In this document: positions 1-6,967 of the stretch, in pieces
Numbering within the stretch: position 1 is the stretch's first letter
Layout of the letters: the number at the start of each line of letters is the position of its first letter
Assembly: GCA_001593685.1 (NCBI GenBank)
Contig: LUKI01000026.1
Location: 1-33,959, forward strand
Source of the DNA: Gammaproteobacteria bacterium F7
Lineage (GTDB): Bacteria > Pseudomonadota > Gammaproteobacteria > Pseudomonadales > IMCC2047
Direction: 5' to 3'
DNA length: 33,959 nucleotides
Made by a program: the position numbers and the translations under genes
Notes under the pieces: generated by a model
Seen by the model: the letters and a program-made list of their open reading frames with translations, nothing else
Database searches by the model: none
What the model was told of the DNA's origin: nothing

Positions 1-1
1 G

Positions 2-178
2 CTGCTCAAACGGGAGCGCATTCGTCGAAGAATTTACAAAACCAGAAAGGAGGCCAGAGAAGACATCTTTAATTACATCGAAATGTTTTACAACTCGAAA
101 CGCAAGCATGGTACAAATGGTTTGCTGTCACCCCAGCAGTACGAAGACCGTTTTAAATTGAATAACGGAGTGGTCTAG
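2..178 (+). pseudogene. IS3-family transposase (OrfB), C-terminal end only
   Basis: An open frame runs in from the window edge and ends at a TAG at 176-178, giving 58 residues. It contains the typical end of the IS3-family DDE integrase: a stretch of basic residues, then YIEMFYNSKRKHG and SPQQYE, the conserved region around and after the last catalytic Glu. The catalytic D residues lie outside the window, so I cannot say whether the whole element is intact. The bases after the stop (about 171-196, ending in CA) look like an IS3-type right end. The next reading frame begins directly after it. Confidence is high for the family and low for the exact end. Confidence 0.8.
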
Positions 179-198
179 GTTTATAGGGGCTATTCATT

Positions 199-576
199 GT
201 GCCGTTCTCAATTATTGATCTTAGGATTATGGATCTAGCTATTGGACTCTGTGACAACCCTGATTTGGCTTTGATTTCTGGGTATAGACGTTTAGAGGAT
301 ATAGTTAGAAAAAGAACAAATCTTGAAGACGTGAGCGGAGTAAAATTATTTTCACAGGCTTTCCATGGAAATGAGCCGTTATTGCACTGGCCTAATATTT
401 TAGATGCTGAATCTAAAGGTAGAGTGTCTCTTTTTACAGGAGCCTATATGGCTTATCGAAATAATCGAGTACACCGAGAAAGTGATACTAATCTCAATGA
501 TGCCGTGAAAGAGTTTTTATTGATCAATCAGCTGTTTATTTTAGAGCGTGAAGCTGTTGAAGTGGCCAAGGTCTAA
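199..576 (+). pseudogene. TIGR02391-like protein, 5'-truncated at the IS3 end
   Basis: The 125-codon frame (GTG at 199, no clear ribosome binding site) matches the C-terminal domain of the TIGR02391 (Ymh-like) family as I know it: GVKLFSQAF, then NEPLL, then SLFTGAYMAYRNNRVHRE and a helical tail. In that family the segment reads roughly LFxGAxxGxRNPRAHE. Members are normally longer and have an N-terminal half, absent here. The frame is closed by a stop at 184-186 inside the presumed IS end, so the gene has probably lost its 5' part to the IS3 insertion. The molecular function of the family is not established; it often occurs among restriction/defence or mobile genes. Base composition is AT-rich compared with the flagellar genes. 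A short expressed fragment starting at the GTG cannot be excluded. Confidence 0.6.
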
Positions 577-628
577 TTACCAGAAAAATTAGCCTCCAAG
601 TATTAAGCACCACAAGGACGAGTAAGCA

Positions 629-1723
629 ATGCCTGTAAAGACACACCTTTGGAAAGTGGGTGAAAAACCGCAGATCATGGCGGAGTCTCGACTGGAGACT
701 GAGAAAATGTTGGAGGAAATGATAGTTCAAGAGCCTCGGATGCTCTCGGACGAGTGGATGCTCATCGGTCAGCAGGAGCGGACCTTCAACAACCAACCTC
801 TTGACCTCTTAGCAATTGCTCCAGATGGTTCATTAGTTCTTATTGAGTTAAAGCGAGATCGTACGCCCAGAGAAGTTGTAGCACAGTCATTGGACTATGC
901 TTCATGGGTTGAAAAGCTTGAGCCTGAAGACATCGTCGAAATTTACAGCCGGTTTTCATCGGGGCGGGAATTGTCAGAGGACTTTGAAAGAAAGTTTGGG
1001 CAAAGACTTGATGAAGATGAACTGAATCAAAGTCATCAGATAATAATTGTTGCTGCGGAGTTGGATGCAAGTACTGAACGTATCGTTGCATACCTCAACG
1101 ATCGTGATGTCGCCATCAACGTTTTGTTCTTCCAGGTGTTTTCGAATGGGGATGAGAAAATAATTAGCCGTACTTGGCTGCTTGATCCTATTGAAACACA
1201 GTCGGCCGCATCAAAAACAAAAACGCGAGATTCAGAACCTTGGAATGGCGAATACTATAGCTCATTCGGTCATGGCATATCTCGATCATGGTCTGAGGCT
1301 CTTGAGTACGGCTTTATTTGTGGCGGTGGTGGAGCGTGGTATTCACGCACTCTGCAACTTCTGAGCCCAGGCGATAGGGTCTGGGTCAAAGTGCCAGGAG
1401 CAGGTTTTGTCGGTGTATGTCGAGCACTCAGCCACGCGCTGCCTGCATCAGAATTTACACTAAATACTAGCGAAGGAGAGAGACCTGCCCTCGAAGTTCT
1501 AAAGGAAGGCACATATCACCGTGAGTTTGCTGATGACGAAGAAAAGTGCGAGTACTTTGTCTCGGTTGAGTGGCTTGATACAAAAAATTTAGAGCAAGCT
1601 GTTCAGGAAGTAGGGATGTTCGGCAATCAGAATACTGTTTGTAAGCCGACAACTCCCAAATGGAGGTCCACTGTGGACAGATTGAAGGGACGTTTTCCTG
1701 GTTTTGAAGCAAAAGGAAGATAA
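629..1723 (+). CDS. NucS/DUF91-like PD-(D/E)XK nuclease with C-terminal PUA-like domain
   Basis: This 364-residue protein has a restriction-fold nuclease domain in its first ~190 residues. Visible active-site residues are D59 in QPLDLLAI, the E73-L74-K75 of the ExK motif after a hydrophobic strand, and Q86xxxY90, the RecB-type QxxxY motif. After a polar linker (~190-205), residues ~206-310 contain a run of aromatic and glycine motifs (EYGFICGGG, SPGDRVWVKVPGAGFVGV, CEYFVSVEW) resembling PUA/EVE-like domains attached to DUF91 nucleases; this second assignment is by pattern only. The likely role is DNA cleavage, possibly guided by recognition of modified bases, in defence or repair. An AGGACGAG precedes the ATG by about 10 nt. 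The gene sits alone between a truncated gene and an IS110 element, so no operon partner is seen. Confidence 0.7.
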   Translation: MPVKTHLWKVGEKPQIMAESRLETEKMLEEMIVQEPRMLSDEWMLIGQQERTFNNQPLDLLAIAPDGSLVLIELKRDRTPREVVAQSLDYASWVEKLEPEDIVEIYSRFSSGRELSEDFERKFGQRLDEDELNQSHQIIIVAAELDASTERIVAYLNDRDVAINVLFFQVFSNGDEKIISRTWLLDPIETQSAASKTKTRDSEPWNGEYYSSFGHGISRSWSEALEYGFICGGGGAWYSRTLQLLSPGDRVWVKVPGAGFVGVCRALSHALPASEFTLNTSEGERPALEVLKEGTYHREFADDEEKCEYFVSVEWLDTKNLEQAVQEVGMFGNQNTVCKPTTPKWRSTVDRLKGRFPGFEAKGR

Positions 1724-1784
1724 CAATCCATTTCCCCTAGTGCTAATGAGGTCATGCCCATGCACCTAGAAACGTATAACAAGT

Positions 1785-2813
1785 GACTATGGCGTCAACC
1801 CCTAACTTATTGACCCATTGCAGGGTTCCACGGTACGCCATCTCTTAGCATCGCATTCAAGATAACCACCATCTTTCTGACACAAGCAATGATCGCTGTT
1901 TTCTTGGCTTTTCCCGCGGCTAATAACCGTTGATAGGTGGCTTTAAACACCGGATTACATTGCATTGCCGACATCATCGCCATGTACATCACAGTCCGTA
2001 TTTGAGCACGTCCACCCCGTATTCTGCGCTGCCCCTGATAACTGCCGCTGTCTCGATTGATCGGCGCAACGCCCACCAACGCCGCGGCTTGTTTGTTGGT
2101 TAAACAGCCCAGCTCTGGCATGTTGCTGATTAAACTCAGTGCCACCACAGGGCCGACCCCGGGCACACTTTGCAACAGCGCATTCTTGTGCTGATATTGC
2201 GGGCTGTTTTCAATCAATTTCAGCAGTTGATGATCAATCTTTGCCAGCTGATTTTTGAGCGCTGTCAGTATGGGCTTGATACTGCTGAGAAGTTCTTTGG
2301 GCATGATCTGGAGGCGATTTTTCTCCATGGTTTGCATCACCAAAAGCTGTTGCCTGCGCGACAGCAAATCGCTCATACGCCGCAGTTCATCTGGCCTTAA
2401 CGTCGACAGCTCGGGTTTGATCACAGCCCCGTAGTGGGCAATCAAGCGTGCATCGAGCTTGTCCGTTTTTGCTACTTGCCCCACCGCACCGGCAAATTTT
2501 TTAACCTGTGCCGGGTTGGCAACCACAAAGGGTAACTGAGCCTTGGCACAAGCCATAATAAAGACGTGCTCAAGTCGCCCCGTCGCTTCTATAACGATAC
2601 GTGTGGGTTGGTGTTTTCGAATCTCATTCACGGCATCGGCGATACCCTTTTCATCGTTTGATGTGGTGAAATAAAGCTCCAGCGGGTGGATATAAATATC
2701 CAGTTGCTGCTTGCCGGTATCGACCCCGACGGTGATTTCATTTTGATTCTTTGCTGTGTTCATAATAAGCTGACTCTGCCTTGCTGATACGGGCTCGAGG
2801 CCCAGTTGACTAT
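1785..2813 (-). mobile_element. IS110-family insertion element, ends tentative
   Basis: The element contains one transposase gene. Limits drawn here use a 7-bp direct repeat TGACTAT at 1784-1790 and 2807-2813, which could be target core sequence. Just outside lie an 8-bp inverted pair, TAACAAGT (1777-1784) and ACTTGTTA (2850-2857), as if the element sat in a palindromic target. These limits leave little room for a guide RNA, so the alternative is an element reaching to about 3015-3030. IS110 elements lack ordinary terminal inverted repeats, so the sequence alone does not settle the ends. Confidence 0.35.
1807..2763 (-). CDS. IS110-family transposase (DEDD recombinase)
   Basis: The protein is full length for the family at 318 residues. 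The N-terminal RuvC-like DEDD domain shows D15 (VGVDTGK), E59 (VIEATG) and D101/D104 (KTDKLDARLIAH). The C-terminal Tnp_20 domain contains SVPGVGPVVALSL and then RDSG (S239), the likely catalytic serine region. IS110-type enzymes cut and join DNA with a structured guide (bridge or seek) RNA encoded in a non-coding end of the element. Here only about 80 nt lie between the stop codon and the upstream nuclease gene, while 276 nt lie on the 5' side of the transposase (2764-3039), so any guide RNA is more likely on that side, as in the IS110 subgroup. The reading frame appears intact and potentially active. Confidence 0.9.
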   Translation of the reverse strand: MNTAKNQNEITVGVDTGKQQLDIYIHPLELYFTTSNDEKGIADAVNEIRKHQPTRIVIEATGRLEHVFIMACAKAQLPFVVANPAQVKKFAGAVGQVAKTDKLDARLIAHYGAVIKPELSTLRPDELRRMSDLLSRRQQLLVMQTMEKNRLQIMPKELLSSIKPILTALKNQLAKIDHQLLKLIENSPQYQHKNALLQSVPGVGPVVALSLISNMPELGCLTNKQAAALVGVAPINRDSGSYQGQRRIRGGRAQIRTVMYMAMMSAMQCNPVFKATYQRLLAAGKAKKTAIIACVRKMVVILNAMLRDGVPWNPAMGQ

Positions 2814-3039
2814 CCGAGTTGATCGCTTGGAGTCCACTGCCGCGTTCTTACTTGTTAACGGTCTCTCATTTGAGGAGCCAATGGGTCGACGAACTGCGAC
2901 AGGGAAAGCTTTAGTTGCCGCTAAAGCCTGGGCCTCACTTTACCCAAAACAGGGAAGTATTATCCATACAATTGGGTCGGGCGAGACTACGTTCCGCTTT
3001 GCTTCATTTGCCCCGCACCCTAAGCGTTAGCTGAAATAA
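2764..3039. other. Non-coding stretch upstream of the IS110 transposase; guide-RNA region or cassette remnant
   Basis: No convincing gene is seen. A 74-codon frame (2806-3030, TTG start) has no recognisable domain and no ribosome binding site. The segment contains a GGGCTCGAGGCCC near-palindrome at about 2791-2803 and ends in AAGCGTTAGCTG (3022-3033), a string like the right end of integron attC sites. Two explanations compete: the 5' non-coding end of an IS110-subgroup element carrying its guide RNA, or a remnant of an integron gene cassette next to a shorter IS. Confidence 0.3.
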
Positions 3040-3591
3040 ATGAAACGAATCATTAGCCAATTTTTCGAACTCGTTGCAAATCAAAAAATCGAAATTTACA
3101 ACGAATTTAGCCTTCAGCATGAGCTTGGGATTTTTTTACGCGGTCAATTTCCAGACAGGAAAATTCAGTTTGAAAGAAATGTTTCATACTTCGGATTTGA
3201 TAAACCAAAGTACGAAAAAAAAGAAATTGATCTTGCAATGTATACAGGTAAAAGTGAACTTAATTGTGTCATGGAATTAAAATACCCAAGAAATGGGCAA
3301 GTTCCTGAAAGCATGTTCAGCTTCTGCAAAGACATTGCATTTTTAGAGCAACTTTCGAAATCAGGGTTTAAGTCTGCTTATTTTATCGCTGTTGCAGATG
3401 ATAGCTTATTTTATTCAGGTGGAGCTGACGGTATTTATGGTTTATTCAGGGGTGAGCAATCAATTACTGGGACAATTCTAAAACCAACAGGGAAAAAAGA
3501 TAAGGCCGTAAATATAATCGGCTCTTATAAAGCACGCTGGAAAAAAGTCATAGGAAAAACCAAATACTGCTTAATTGAGGTCAGCAGTTAG
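3040..3591 (+). CDS. Small PD-(D/E)XK nuclease-like protein of unknown role
   Basis: The 183-residue protein has the layout of a minimal restriction-like nuclease fold: E28 in helix 1 (LQHELG), D64 (KKEIDLAMY) at the end of a strand, and E79-L80-K81 (VMELKYPRNG) on the next strand, followed by a helix with KDIAFLEQL. No fused DNA-binding domain is visible. The C-terminal third is basic (KKDKAVNI, KARWKKVIGKTK). The gene is strikingly AT-rich compared with the flagellar genes, which suggests horizontal transfer. The ATG follows the string GCGTTAGCTG by a few bases with no Shine-Dalgarno sequence, an arrangement common in integron gene cassettes. Function is not known; nuclease activity is inferred only from the residue pattern. 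Confidence 0.55.
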   Translation: MKRIISQFFELVANQKIEIYNEFSLQHELGIFLRGQFPDRKIQFERNVSYFGFDKPKYEKKEIDLAMYTGKSELNCVMELKYPRNGQVPESMFSFCKDIAFLEQLSKSGFKSAYFIAVADDSLFYSGGADGIYGLFRGEQSITGTILKPTGKKDKAVNIIGSYKARWKKVIGKTKYCLIEVSS

Positions 3592-3712
3592 CGATGCCAG
3601 TAACACGGATAATTTAAAGCAGCGTTTCTCTGCGCTTCCTTCTCAGTTGAAGAATAGTTTTTCAAACACCGGTTTAGCTCACAGCACATAACGGACTTTC
3701 TTGTATTTAGTC

Positions 3713-3795
3713 ATTCTCGTCTCTAATGTCTTGCTATTCTCGTCTTAAGTGTCCGTTCTCATCTCTAGTGTCCTATTCTCACCTCTAAGTATTCC
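3713..3795 (+). repeat. Degenerate tandem repeat, about four units of ~20 bp
   Basis: Four consecutive units share the core TTCTCRTCTCTARTGTC with small differences (starting near 3713, 3736, 3756 and 3775). They lie between the island and the fleQ promoter. The repeat is strongly strand-asymmetric (T/C-rich on the plus strand). It is not a CRISPR: the units adjoin without spacers. Function unknown. Confidence 0.6.
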
Positions 3796-3828
3796 TTACG
3801 GCCGCTACAGCCACTAAAAATAAACTGC

Positions 3829-3842
3829 GTCACAAATTTGAC
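3829..3842 (+). promoter_or_regulatory. FleQ-like box overlapping the fleQ -35 element
   Basis: GTCACAAATTTGAC matches 12 of 14 positions of the Pseudomonas FleQ consensus as I recall it (GTCaNTAAAtTGAC), including both GTCA/TGAC arms. The right arm covers the TTGAC of the -35 hexamer, so binding should block RNA polymerase and repress fleQ. Confidence 0.55.
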
Positions 3843-3865
3843 AATGCCAGTTTCTAGTTTAACTT
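3838..3865 (+). promoter_or_regulatory. Sigma-70-like promoter of fleQ
   Basis: A perfect -35 TTGACA (3838-3843) is followed after 16 bp by TAACTT (3860-3865), a weak -10. This would start transcription near 3872, about 60 nt before the ATG. fleQ is sigma-70-dependent in Pseudomonas, which agrees. No sigma-54 site is seen in this gap. Confidence 0.5.
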
Positions 3866-3888
3866 TAAGGTAGCTAACGCTACACTGC

Positions 3889-3903
3889 GTCAAATTTTTG
3901 AAC
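3889..3903 (+). promoter_or_regulatory. Possible second, weaker FleQ-like site in the fleQ leader
   Basis: GTCAAATTTTTGAAC, preceded by CACTGC, repeats the context of the box at 3829 (ACTGCGTCA...TTTGA) about 60 bp downstream. It is a poorer match to the consensus and lies just after the predicted transcription start. Confidence 0.3.
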
Positions 3904-3933
3904 TCACGCCTTAATCACAATAAGCCATCTCTA

Positions 3934-5382
3934 ATGCGCAAAGAAATTAAAGTTCTGATTATTGATAATGATGACCAGCGTCGCTATGACTTGCGGGTGA
4001 TTCATGACTTTTTAGGTCACTCTGTGGTGGTGGCCAATTCCAGTGATTGGAAGCGTCAAGCGACGGAAGGTTTTGAGCAAAGCAGTGACGTTGTCGCCAT
4101 CTTGATCGGTGGTGTTGAGGTGGATTTTGAATTACAAACCCTGTTGGCCGATTTAACCGCCTGGGATGCGGGGCTACCTGTGCTGTTGATGGGGGAGCAG
4201 GCATTGGACGAATCTGCCGATGCGACCTTGAGACGCATGGTGATTGGAAATATTGAATTACCGGTAGGCTATAACCAGTTGCTCGATAGTCTGCATCGTG
4301 CTCAGCTTTATCGTGAGCAGTATGACAAAATGCGTGATCGCAAGCAGAGCCGGGAAATAGAACTGTTCCGCAGTCTGGTTGGCAACAGTCAGCATATTCA
4401 AGTGGTACGCCGTTTGATGATGCAGGTGGCCGATAAAGACGTGAGCGTGCTAATTACGGGCGAGTCAGGCACCGGTAAAGAAGTGGTTGCTCGCAACTTG
4501 CATTACAATTCAGCTCGCCGACAGAAACCCTTTGTCCCCGTCAATTGTGGTGCGATTCCAGCTGAGTTGTTGGAAAGTGAATTATTTGGTCATGAAAAAG
4601 GGGCATTTACCGGCGCCATCAGTAGTCGACCTGGCCGTTTTGAAATGGCTGAGGGCGGTACGCTGTTCCTCGATGAAATTGGTGATATGCCGCTTAATAT
4701 GCAGGTGAAACTGTTACGTGTCCTGCAGGAGCGCGTCTATGAGCGTGTTGGTGGTACTAAAGAGTTAAAGGCCGATGTGCGTATTATTGCCGCCACGCAT
4801 AAAGATCTGGATCAGATGATTATCGATAATACGTTTCGTGAAGACTTGTATTACCGGCTTAATGTATTCCCCATTGAGATGCCTGCTTTACGTGATCGGG
4901 TTGAAGATATTCCTCTGTTGCTTAATGAGCTGCTTTACCGAATGGAAGCAGAGGGCCGCGGTGCGGTTAAATTTAATCATTCTGCGATTAAGTCATTGTG
5001 TCAGCATAACTGGGCGGGGAATGTCCGTGAGCTGGCGAATTTGGTTGAGCGGCTGGCCATTACGCACCCGGATTCCGTCATCGGTATCCATGATTTGCCG
5101 CAGAAATTTCAGTATGGCTGTGAGGAAGAGGAACAGGAGTTTCAGCAGCTGTTTCTTGAAACGCCTGAAACAGTTAATCACGCAACCAGTGATGTGACGG
5201 CCTCGGCGGTGCTTCCTGAGGAAGGTATTGATCTTAAGGAATACCTGAGCAATCTGGAGCGAGACCTGATTGCAAAAGCTCTGGAGGAAACCGATTCTGT
5301 GGTGGCGCGAGCGGCCGAGAAACTGCAAATTCGTCGTACCACATTGGTGGAAAAAATTCGTAAATACGGTTTGCAGCGTTAA
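3934..5382 (+). CDS. fleQ: FleQ, master flagellar regulator (sigma-54 activator)
   Basis: The ATG at 3934 gives 482 residues; the longer frame from a TTG at 3898 adds 12 residues inside the promoter and is less likely. The N-terminal receiver-like domain (1-~125) lacks a phosphorylatable Asp at the expected strand end (VVAILIGG), as in FleQ. An AAA+ domain follows with Walker A GESGTGKE (176-183), the sigma-54-contacting GAFTGA (223-228) and Walker B GGTLFLDE (241-248). A Fis-type helix-turn-helix ends the protein (~438-482). The c-di-GMP motif LFRS (144-147) and the following R187-N188 are conserved, so control by c-di-GMP and by FleN is expected. FleQ activates class II flagellar promoters and in Pseudomonas also represses biofilm genes. 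The FleQ-like boxes in its own promoter suggest autoregulation. Confidence 0.95.
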   Translation: MRKEIKVLIIDNDDQRRYDLRVIHDFLGHSVVVANSSDWKRQATEGFEQSSDVVAILIGGVEVDFELQTLLADLTAWDAGLPVLLMGEQALDESADATLRRMVIGNIELPVGYNQLLDSLHRAQLYREQYDKMRDRKQSREIELFRSLVGNSQHIQVVRRLMMQVADKDVSVLITGESGTGKEVVARNLHYNSARRQKPFVPVNCGAIPAELLESELFGHEKGAFTGAISSRPGRFEMAEGGTLFLDEIGDMPLNMQVKLLRVLQERVYERVGGTKELKADVRIIAATHKDLDQMIIDNTFREDLYYRLNVFPIEMPALRDRVEDIPLLLNELLYRMEAEGRGAVKFNHSAIKSLCQHNWAGNVRELANLVERLAITHPDSVIGIHDLPQKFQYGCEEEEQEFQQLFLETPETVNHATSDVTASAVLPEEGIDLKEYLSNLERDLIAKALEETDSVVARAAEKLQIRRTTLVEKIRKYGLQR

Positions 5383-5512
5383 TCGATTCTTTGATGCCTT
5401 AACCGTTATTCCTTTCTTTGCAGTGGTTCAGTGGACTGCTCTGTCAGTGTGCTTAAAACCTGTTTTTCGAAAAACGTTAAGTGCTCGCTGATACTAAATA
5501 AAAAGCCTGTCA

Positions 5513-5538
5513 AAAAACTGCCTTTCTGGCCGTTTTTA
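5513..5538 (+). terminator. Probable terminator after fleQ
   Basis: AAAAACTGCC-TTTCT-GGCCGTTTTT forms an imperfect hairpin (one mismatch) ending in a run of five Ts, about 130 nt after the fleQ stop. It separates fleQ from the fleSR promoter. Confidence 0.45.
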
Positions 5539-5619
5539 TCCATCTTTTATTTCTGTTTGTTTTTTTAATTTGTTGAAATTTAAGCATTAAAAATATTGTT
5601 GCTGTGTTTTTTTGTATGT

Positions 5620-5635
5620 AGGCACAAACTTTGCA
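5620..5635 (+). promoter_or_regulatory. Sigma-54 promoter of fleSR(-fliE...)
   Basis: AGGCACAAACTTTGCA fits TGGCACG-N4-TTGCW with the GG and GC doublets exactly 12 bp apart. Transcription would start near 5646, about 60 nt before fleS. Confidence 0.85.
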
Positions 5636-5670
5636 AAACAGTCTGTAGATAACAATATCACCGCAGATTC

Positions 5671-5684
5671 GTCAATTAGATGAC
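5671..5684 (+). promoter_or_regulatory. FleQ-like box in the fleS leader
   Basis: GTCAATTAGATGAC has both GTCA/TGAC arms and matches 11 of 14 consensus positions. It lies downstream of the predicted start site, as known for FleQ at several Pseudomonas class II promoters. Confidence 0.55.
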
Positions 5685-5707
5685 GTGCGTGAAGGAGACA
5701 ACAGACA

Positions 5708-6967
5708 ATGGCAGCATCAGCGGCACAGCAACTAAAGGATACCTCGGCGCAACGACCGAATGCGACATTGCAAGCGGTTGCGCCGTTTGATCATGTGGCA
5801 CCTCTTTCCGAACAGAGCCAGCTGCAAGCAGCATTTGATAGTTTTAATTTGATGTCTCAGCAGCTGACAGAGGCATACCAGTTACTTGAGCAACAGGTGA
5901 GCGAGTTAACCGCTGAGTTAGCGCAGACGGAGGCGCGCCGTGAAACGGAAGTGGCCGCCAGAGAGCGTGTCACTGGTCGTCTTGAAGGTTTGTTGAGTGC
6001 TCTGCCCGTGGGGGTTGTTGTGCTGGATGTGTCGGGTCGTGTTCAGGAGTGCAATCCGGCAGCGATTGAACTGCTGGGTGAGCCACTGGAAGGTGAGTCC
6101 TGGTTAAATGTTATTCAACGAGTATTTGCTCCGCGGTTGGATGATGGTCATGAGGTGTCATTAAAGGATGGCCGCCGTGTCAGTATTGCCACGCGTTCAC
6201 TGGATGGTGAGCCAGGACAGTTAATTGTGCTTACGGATATGACGGAAACCCGTGCTCTGCAGGAGCGCCTCAGCCGGCATCAACGATTATCTGCATTAGG
6301 GAAAGTTGCGGCCTCCTTAGCTCATCAAATTCGTACGCCCCTGTCGGCGGCGATGTTATACGGCGAGCACCTTTTAGGTGGTGAGCTGGCACCCGAGCAG
6401 CAGCAACGTTTTGCAGGCAAATTAATGTCGCGTTTGAATCATCTGGAGCAGCAGGTGCGTGACATGCTTATTTTTGCCAAAGGCGACATGCCGTTGGATA
6501 ACCGAATGAGTGCCGAGCAGCTCGCCGCGGGTATTGCTGCGGCTATGGAAGCGCCGTTGGCGACCAGCGAGTCTTGCTGTGAGTTAACCAATAATGCAGT
6601 GGGTTGCCTGCTACAGTGCAACAGTGACGCGCTAATTGGCGCGGTGTTGAATTTAGTTAATAACGCCATTGAGGTGGTTGGCAAAGGTGCCAGCATTACC
6701 ATTGAGCTGGATACGACGGCTAATGGCTATTTGTGTATTCGTGTCATGGACCAGGGGCCGGGTATTCCTGACGGTATCAAAGAGCAGGTTCGTGAAGCGT
6801 TTGTTACGTCGAAGTCCCATGGCACGGGTTTGGGGTTGAGTATTGTCGAAAGTGTGGTGAAGGCACATCGCGGCGAATTTTTGATTAATTCTGACGTAGA
6901 AAGGGGTGTAGAAATCACACTGCTATTGCCGTTGGTAACACAGCAGGTTGTGGAGGGAGCATTATGA
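5708..6967 (+). CDS. fleS: FleS, flagellar sensor histidine kinase
   Basis: The 419-residue cytoplasmic kinase has no membrane segment. A coiled-coil (~48-95) leads into a PAS domain (~93-180, ALPVGVVVLD...NPAAIELLG). The dimerisation/H-box has H206 in ASLAHQIRTPLSAA. The ATPase domain has an N-box NLVNNA (N319), G1 DQGPGI (348-353) and G2 GTGLGL (372-377). FleS phosphorylates FleR to switch on class III genes for hook and rod completion. The ATG is preceded by GAAGGAGA. The stop codon overlaps the fleR start as ATGA, so the pair is translationally coupled. All catalytic motifs are intact. Confidence 0.94.
   Translation: MAASAAQQLKDTSAQRPNATLQAVAPFDHVAPLSEQSQLQAAFDSFNLMSQQLTEAYQLLEQQVSELTAELAQTEARRETEVAARERVTGRLEGLLSALPVGVVVLDVSGRVQECNPAAIELLGEPLEGESWLNVIQRVFAPRLDDGHEVSLKDGRRVSIATRSLDGEPGQLIVLTDMTETRALQERLSRHQRLSALGKVAASLAHQIRTPLSAAMLYGEHLLGGELAPEQQQRFAGKLMSRLNHLEQQVRDMLIFAKGDMPLDNRMSAEQLAAGIAAAMEAPLATSESCCELTNNAVGCLLQCNSDALIGAVLNLVNNAIEVVGKGASITIELDTTANGYLCIRVMDQGPGIPDGIKEQVREAFVTSKSHGTGLGLSIVESVVKAHRGEFLINSDVERGVEITLLLPLVTQQVVEGAL

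Larger units (their letters stand above)
3592..3933. other. Intergenic region between the island and fleQ
   Basis: The stretch holds the tandem repeat at 3713-3795, then a sigma-70-like promoter and FleQ-like boxes for fleQ. A small perfect palindrome, GTAGC-TAAC-GCTAC, lies at 3870-3883 close to the predicted transcription start. No gene is seen. In Pseudomonas the genes upstream of fleQ are the flagellin/cap genes fliC-flaG-fliD-fliS; none are present here. Confidence 0.6.
5383..5707. other. fleQ-fleS intergenic region
   Basis: The 325-nt gap carries the probable fleQ terminator, an AT-rich tract (5540-5620), a sigma-54 promoter and a FleQ-like box. No gene is seen. Confidence 0.7.

Noticed and set aside
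2806-3030. A 74-codon plus-strand frame upstream of the small nuclease-like gene
   Set aside because: TTG start, no ribosome binding site, no recognisable domain; it overlaps the likely non-coding end of the IS110 element.
3713-3795. CRISPR array
   Set aside because: Units are about 20 bp, imperfect and directly adjoining with no spacers, and no cas genes are present.
3870-3883. AGCTAAC (3872-3878) as the attC partner of GTTAGCT at 3026-3032
   Set aside because: The two heptamers are complementary, but the site is 280 nt after the gene and inside the fleQ promoter, and no matching right end follows before fleQ.
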